A DNA stretch of 64,000 bases from the NCBI GenBank assembly GCA_044225555.1, contig JBGAIM010000002.1, positions 1 through 64,000 of the forward strand. Direction: 5' to 3'. The stretch's first letter is position 1. The number at the start of each line of letters is the position of its first letter. The position numbers were made by a program, and so were the translations under genes. This DNA comes from JADLHS01 sp044225555 (GTDB lineage: Bacteria; Verrucomicrobiota; Verrucomicrobiia; Limisphaerales; JADLHS01). The notes under the pieces were generated by a model. It was not told the DNA's origin, ran no database searches, and saw only the letters and a program-made list of their open reading frames with translations. Below, piece after piece: positions 60,376 through 64,000 of the stretch.

Positions 60376-60484
60376 GGGTGCCGGTCGCCAACACCGGTAC
60401 ACCCTGACCCCGGTGATTCGCGGCGAGGGGGCTTGCTGCGACAACGGGCCGGTCATCGGACGAAGATTTCGCCGATGACCGGCC
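60376..60484. other. Two strong hairpins
   Basis: GGGTGCCGGT (60376-60385) pairs with ACCGGTACACCC (60393-60404) with a two-base bulge. GGCCGGTCATCGG (60447-60459) pairs exactly with CCGATGACCGGCC (60472-60484), extended by CGAA/TTCG inside. There is no T-run directly after, so this is not a classical intrinsic terminator. Confidence 0.5.
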
Positions 60485-60681
60485 TGCTTCTCACAACCGA
60501 CCCGGGATGAATCAAAGCGCACGGGTTGTCCCGGCAAGAAACGATTGTGGATGGGCAAAATGTGCAGTCGCGGAGGCAAGGTCCATGCTGGATGGTCCTC
60601 TGCGGGCAACTGGCCGGCGTGGGTGGCGGAATAATCAGAATCCGGGATTTCAGTCTCGCCAGCAGCCGGTTGTAACCTCAT

Positions 60682-60715
60682 CTTAATGCTCTCTTAATGG
60701 TCGCTTGCCTAGGAT
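60682..60715 (+). promoter_or_regulatory. PmrA-like box and -10 before the acyltransferase gene
   Basis: CTTAAT-GCTCT-CTTAAT at 60682-60698 is a perfect YTTAAK-N5-YTTAAK. TAGGAT at 60710-60715 stands 17 bp from the second half-site start. The start codon at 60767 is 51 bp further on. Confidence 0.65.
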
Positions 60716-60766
60716 GCCGGCGACGGATGAGGGAGGTTGGGGAACACTGTTTCCGTTTTACAGATC

Positions 60767-61390
60767 ATGAGTCATTTTCGACATCACATGGCGGTCATCG
60801 AAGAGGGAGTCACCATTGGGAGACGCACTCGTATCTGGGCGTTTGCCCATGTGCTTAAAGGGGTCACCCTTGGCGAGGACTGCAATGTCTGCGACCACAC
60901 GTTCATCGAGGGCCGGGTGCGCATCGGCAATCGCGTCACGATCAAATGTGGAGTTTCCCTCTGGGATGGCGTCGTGGTGGAGGACGATGTGTTCATCGGA
61001 CCCAATGTTGTTTTCACCAATGACAAACGTCCCCGCAGTCGGGTGCGGCCGGCTGAATACCCGGAGATCGTCCTGAAGCAGGGCTGCTCGCTCGGCGCCA
61101 ACGCCACCATCCTGCCGGGCTTGACCATTGGTCGCTGGGCCATGATCGGTGCGGGGGCCGTCGTCACTCGCAATGTTCCGGACTATGCGCTCGTGATTGG
61201 CACGCCCGCCCGCCCCACGGGTTGGGTGTGTCAGTGTGGCGAGAATTTGGGTTGCCAGGAAGGGCAGTTGGCAAACTGCGAGTGCGGTCGTCAGTACGCG
61301 TGGGTATCGGAGAACCTGGTGAAAGAGGTGTCCCCGGCGCGCCAATCGCCGGCTACCAAGCCGTCCCCACCAAACAACGGAAAAACATGA
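60767..61390 (+). CDS. Left-handed beta-helix acyltransferase, WbpD/FdtC-like
   Basis: A 207-residue hexapeptide-repeat acyltransferase. Repeats such as IEEGVTIGRRTRIWAF, VRIGNRVTIKCGVS and ILPGLTIGRWAMIGAGAVVTRNVPDYALVIGTPAR (quoted in parts) form the beta-helix; the VFTNDKRPR loop is typical of UDP-sugar N-acetyltransferases for surface glycans. The C-terminal tail has Cys pairs (CQC, C, CEC) that may bind zinc. It is preceded by a PmrA-like box and overlaps a small membrane protein gene, consistent with envelope modification. The ATG at 60767 is preferred over a TTG at 60737. Confidence 0.88.
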   Translation: MSHFRHHMAVIEEGVTIGRRTRIWAFAHVLKGVTLGEDCNVCDHTFIEGRVRIGNRVTIKCGVSLWDGVVVEDDVFIGPNVVFTNDKRPRSRVRPAEYPEIVLKQGCSLGANATILPGLTIGRWAMIGAGAVVTRNVPDYALVIGTPARPTGWVCQCGENLGCQEGQLANCECGRQYAWVSENLVKEVSPARQSPATKPSPPNNGKT

Positions 61391-61539
61391 ACACTGTCCT
61401 TCTGCTGCTGCTGGTGCTGGCGATTTTGATGTTGGCCCTGACGCTCTGGGGTTTCCTGGCGATGGCCAGTTGGTCGGATCGTCAAATCGCGCGGGCCTGG
61501 CAGGAGGCGAAGTCGGACGCGGCGGCAGCGACGGAGTGA
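61387..61539 (+). CDS. Small single-span membrane protein
   Basis: A 50-residue protein: one membrane helix (residues about 3-27, LLLLLVLAILMLALTLWGF) and a short charged, Ala-rich tail. Its start overlaps the acyltransferase stop (ATGA), supporting real translation. It has no recognised family. It may anchor or regulate a neighbour. Confidence 0.6.
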   Translation: MNTVLLLLLVLAILMLALTLWGFLAMASWSDRQIARAWQEAKSDAAAATE

Positions 61540-61556
61540 TCCCGTCGCCCGGATGG

Positions 61557-62939
61557 TCAATCAAACATCTTTCCCGGATTCAATATCCCATTGGGATCAA
61601 GCGCGCGTCGGAGTTCACGCATGACGCGCATTTGGGTGTCGCCGGCGAACTTGGGAAGAATAGACTTCTTGGCCAGACCGACTCCGTGTTCGCCGGTGAT
61701 GGTGCCGCCGAGCCGGATGGCTTCGTCGAAGATTTCCTTGAAGGCTTCTTCAACACGATGCATCTCGTCTTTGTTGCGCTCATCGGTGAGGAAGGTGGGA
61801 TGCAGATTGCCGTCGCCCATGTGACCGAACGTCCCGACGCGCAGTTTGTATTTCTTTGCGATCTCGGCGACGAAGCGGATCATCTTCGCCAGTTCACTGC
61901 GCGGCACAGTGGCGTCTTCGAGAATCGTCGTCGGCGCGACGCGAGCGAGCGCGGAGAATGCACTGCGCCGGGCGGTGGCGAGCTTTGTGGCTTCTGCCTC
62001 ATCCTTGGCCACGCGGACTTCGAGCGCGCCGTTCTTCCGCGCGAGTTCCTCCATCTTCGCGGCTTCCTCGGCGACGGCGGCGGGATGACCGTCGGTTTCC
62101 ATCAGCAACAAGGCCTCGCAGTCCAGCGGCAGACCGACTTTCGCGAAGTCTTCCACGCAATGAATCGTCGTGCGATCGAGAAACTCCAGGGTGCAGGGAA
62201 TGATTTGCGCCGCGATGATGTCGGAAACCGTTTGCGCGGCCTGGCCCATGTCGGCGTAGGTCGCGACCATCGTTTTCTTGGCGGCAGGTTTGGGAATGAG
62301 CCGCAACAAGACTTTGGTAATGACACCCAGTGTGCCTTCCGAGCCGATGAACAAGTCGCGCAACGAATAACCCGCCACGTCCTTCACACACTTGTTGCCC
62401 GTCCAGCAGACCTCGCCATTCGGCAGCACCACCTCCAGGCCCATGACGTAGTTGCGCGTGATGCCGTATTTCAAACCGCGCAAGCCGCCCGAGTTCTCGG
62501 CTACGTTGCCGCCAATGGTGGAAATCTTCATCGAACCCGGATCGGGCGGATAAAACAAGCCTGCGGTCATCGCGGCCTCGGCGATGGCGAGGGTCGTGAG
62601 GCCTGGTTCAACGAGCATCGTGAGATTCGCGCGATCCAGCTCGAGGAGGCGGTCCATTTTCACGAGACAGAGGACCAGGCAATCAGGGCAGGGGAGACTG
62701 CCGCCGCTCAGGCCCGTGCCGGAGCCGCGCGTGACCACGGGCGTTTTGATTTCGTTCGCGAGCTTAAGGATCGCCGCGACCTGCTCGGTGGTCTGAACGA
62801 GCACAACACAACCGGGCAGTTGCTGCATGGCCGCAGTGCCATCGAAGGAATACGCGGTGAGGTCTTCTTTGGCCGTGAGGACGTTTTTGGCGTCAACCAG
62901 TTCCCGGAGTTTGGTGAGAATGTCGTTGCCGAGTGCCAT
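61557..62939 (-). CDS. FAD-linked oxidase, GlcD-type (glycolate/lactate dehydrogenase)
   Basis: A 460-residue flavoprotein of the FAD_binding_4/FAD-oxidase C family. The FAD segment VVTRGSGTGLSGGSLP, DPGSMKISTIGGNVAENSGG (parts) and GSEGTLGVITKVLLRL are present, and the C-terminal FGHMGDGNLHP and GEHGVGLAKK motifs identify the GlcD/D-2-hydroxyacid dehydrogenase branch. The ATG at 62939 begins a typical N-terminus. It would need the GlcF-type partner found at 47853, which is not adjacent. It converges with the small membrane protein gene, 17 bp apart. Confidence 0.92.
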   Translation of the reverse strand: MALGNDILTKLRELVDAKNVLTAKEDLTAYSFDGTAAMQQLPGCVVLVQTTEQVAAILKLANEIKTPVVTRGSGTGLSGGSLPCPDCLVLCLVKMDRLLELDRANLTMLVEPGLTTLAIAEAAMTAGLFYPPDPGSMKISTIGGNVAENSGGLRGLKYGITRNYVMGLEVVLPNGEVCWTGNKCVKDVAGYSLRDLFIGSEGTLGVITKVLLRLIPKPAAKKTMVATYADMGQAAQTVSDIIAAQIIPCTLEFLDRTTIHCVEDFAKVGLPLDCEALLLMETDGHPAAVAEEAAKMEELARKNGALEVRVAKDEAEATKLATARRSAFSALARVAPTTILEDATVPRSELAKMIRFVAEIAKKYKLRVGTFGHMGDGNLHPTFLTDERNKDEMHRVEEAFKEIFDEAIRLGGTITGEHGVGLAKKSILPKFAGDTQMRVMRELRRALDPNGILNPGKMFD

Positions 62940-62974
62940 AGCAGAATGGACCAAAGTATGTGGGGAAGTCGGCT

Positions 62975-63066
62975 AACATTCAACGCACAACATTCAACAC
63001 CCAAGGCCGAGAGGTTGCGAGCGCGGACCGTGGGTGTTCGGCGTTGAATGTTAAATGTTGAGCGTT
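62975..63066. repeat. Heptamer-arm inverted repeat upstream of glcD
   Basis: Left arm 62975-63003 (ACATTCA units) and right arm 63033-63066 (GTTGAAT/GTTAAAT/GTTGAGC units) form an imperfect hairpin in the divergent gap between the GlcD-type gene and the aldehyde dehydrogenase gene. It belongs to the same family as 51754-51845. Confidence 0.85.
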
Positions 63067-63136
63067 CCCCAGTTCACGGCAAACGTCCTGTTGAGCTTTT
63101 CCTTGGCACGCTTTACTGTCTGGCCCCGACGCCGTG

Positions 63137-64000
63137 ATGAAAACTTATCCGCTCTACCTGAATGGCCAGTGGCACACGAGTGATGCCGCGTTGCCCGTGG
63201 TGAATCCCGCCAGCGGTCAGACGTTTGCCCGCGTCTCGGTGGCGGATCGGGCCTGGTTGAGCGAAGCGATCAAGCATGCCCACAAGGCATTTGGCGGCTG
63301 GCGGCACGTGACTGGCCGAGGGCGCGGAGAGTTGTTGAATCGTGTTGCCGATGAACTGGAGCGTCGTCGCGAGGAAATCGCACGGCTCATCACGCTGGAG
63401 AACGGCAAGCCCGTGGTGCAAAGCCAGGGCGAAGTCGCGCTGGCCGCGGATCATTTGCGCTGGTTCGCCGAGGAGGCGCGCCGGGCGTATGGCCGGCTGG
63501 TCCCGCAACAGATGGAGAGCAAGCGGCATCTCGTCATCAAATCCCCCGTGGGCGTCGTGGCGGCGATCAGCCCGTGGAATTTTCCGTTGCTGCTCGCGGT
63601 CCGCAAGGTCGCGCCGGCGTTGGCGGCTGGCTGTCCCGTGATTCTAAAACCAGCGCGCCAATGTCCGCTGGCCACCATCGCATTCGCCGAGTGCGTGGCC
63701 ACCGTCGAACCACCCCGCGGAATATTTCAACTCGTCGTCGGCGATGCCCACGAACTGGGCCGCGAGTTCCTGGAGAATCCGCTGTGTCGCAAAATCACGT
63801 TCACGGGCTCGACGGAAGTGGGCCGGCAGTTGATCGCCGGGGCCGCGCCGTTTGTGAAGCCGCTGTCGCTTGAACTCGGCGGCAATGCACCGGTGCTGGT
63901 CTTCGCCGATTGCGAACTCGAAGCGGCGGTCAACGGCGTGATGCTGGCGAAGTTTCGCAACGGCGGGCAGTCGTGCATCGCGGCGAACCGCATTTACGTC
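63137..64000 (+). CDS. NAD(P)-dependent aldehyde dehydrogenase, 3'-truncated (succinate-semialdehyde type)
   Basis: The first 288 residues of an ALDH, cut by the window's right edge. It starts at the ATG at 63137 (MKTYPLYLNGQW). The cofactor-binding AAISPWNFPL, the ILKPARQCPLAT segment and the FTGSTEVGRQL glycine motif are present; the general base Glu is in LELGGNAP and the nucleophilic Cys in NGGQSCIAANR, so the active site is complete. The motif QSCIAANRIYV is typical of GabD-like enzymes. Substrate is uncertain. Confidence 0.93.
   Translation, partial: MKTYPLYLNGQWHTSDAALPVVNPASGQTFARVSVADRAWLSEAIKHAHKAFGGWRHVTGRGRGELLNRVADELERRREEIARLITLENGKPVVQSQGEVALAADHLRWFAEEARRAYGRLVPQQMESKRHLVIKSPVGVVAAISPWNFPLLLAVRKVAPALAAGCPVILKPARQCPLATIAFAECVATVEPPRGIFQLVVGDAHELGREFLENPLCRKITFTGSTEVGRQLIAGAAPFVKPLSLELGGNAPVLVFADCELEAAVNGVMLAKFRNGGQSCIAANRIYV

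Larger units (their letters stand above)
60189..60766. other. Hairpin-rich intergenic region with a regulatory box
   Basis: No supported gene in about 580 bp. It contains two strong inverted repeats (60376-60404 and 60447-60484) and, at 60682-60715, a PmrA-like box with -10. A structured RNA or terminator cluster for the upstream genes is possible. Confidence 0.55.

Noticed and set aside
60124..60681. 185-codon minus-strand frame in the gap before the acyltransferase
   Set aside because: It runs through two hairpins and ends beside the regulatory box; no recognisable protein pattern.
61470..63047. 525-codon plus-strand frame
   Set aside because: Antisense to the GlcD-type gene, which has clear FAD-oxidase motifs.

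Overview
The window is GC-rich, gene-dense bacterial chromosome, most likely from a Verrucomicrobiota member of the Limisphaerales/Pedosphaera type. I infer this from two PEP-CTERM proteins, a secreted protein opening with the SNVYSxxxVGYVN-type segment, a TIGR03790-like protein, an orphan type II prepilin-like protein, a sugar dehydrogenase fused to cytochrome c, CotH kinases, and many short palindromic repeats. No rRNA, tRNA, CRISPR array, transposase or prophage gene was seen. Shine-Dalgarno sites are mostly weak, so several starts rest on signal peptides or family length.

Layout. 0-7 kb: truncated M19 dipeptidase, an uncharacterised protein, MarC, a serine hydrolase fused to a NamZ-type muramidase, a PEP-CTERM protein and an M50 protease. 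7-9 kb, minus strand: unknown protein and aroB. 9-16 kb: a tightly packed plus-strand unit (SDR, GH5, GH88, CE12-type esterase, SMP-30 lactonase, OYE-type oxidoreductase) that looks like a plant cell-wall (pectin/rhamnogalacturonan) catabolic operon. 16-33 kb: MOSC protein, DUF2339 giant membrane protein, EamA transporter, YggS, EVE, Ctp protease, tsaD, HD protein, coaD, aspartate aminotransferase, prepilin-like protein, sugar epimerase, TIGR03790 protein and PhnP-like hydrolase. 33-50 kb: RCC1/Ig-like secreted protein, recN, an orphan sigma-region-2-like miniprotein, FKBP, M48/LemA pair, gcvH-glutaredoxin-lipA, sugar dehydrogenase, eda, glcF and a possibly cassette-borne GNAT gene. 50-61.5 kb: an OmpR/PmrA-type two-component system, a VTC polyphosphate-polymerase-like gene, DUF4956, two CotH kinases, an NHL-type propeller and a left-handed beta-helix acyltransferase. 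The end holds glcD and a truncated aldehyde dehydrogenase.

Two things stand out. First, four promoter regions between 52.5 and 60.7 kb carry direct repeats of the form YTTAAK-N5-YTTAAK (one half-site deviates at one base), the classical PmrA box. Each lies at the same distance (17 bp from the start of the second half-site) from a -10-like hexamer. They face the two-component operon itself, the VTC/DUF4956/CotH operon, the second CotH gene and the acyltransferase gene. This suggests a compact, autoregulated envelope/polyphosphate regulon not obviously described for this phylum.

Second, at least ten short repeat elements of different sequence families share an architecture: arms made of 6-, 7- or 10-bp tandem units, often arranged as inverted repeats. 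Several sit in frame inside conserved enzyme genes (SDR, OYE, GlcF, the uncharacterised gene at 1.2 kb) or supply the last codons and stop of a gene (aroB, glutaredoxin).
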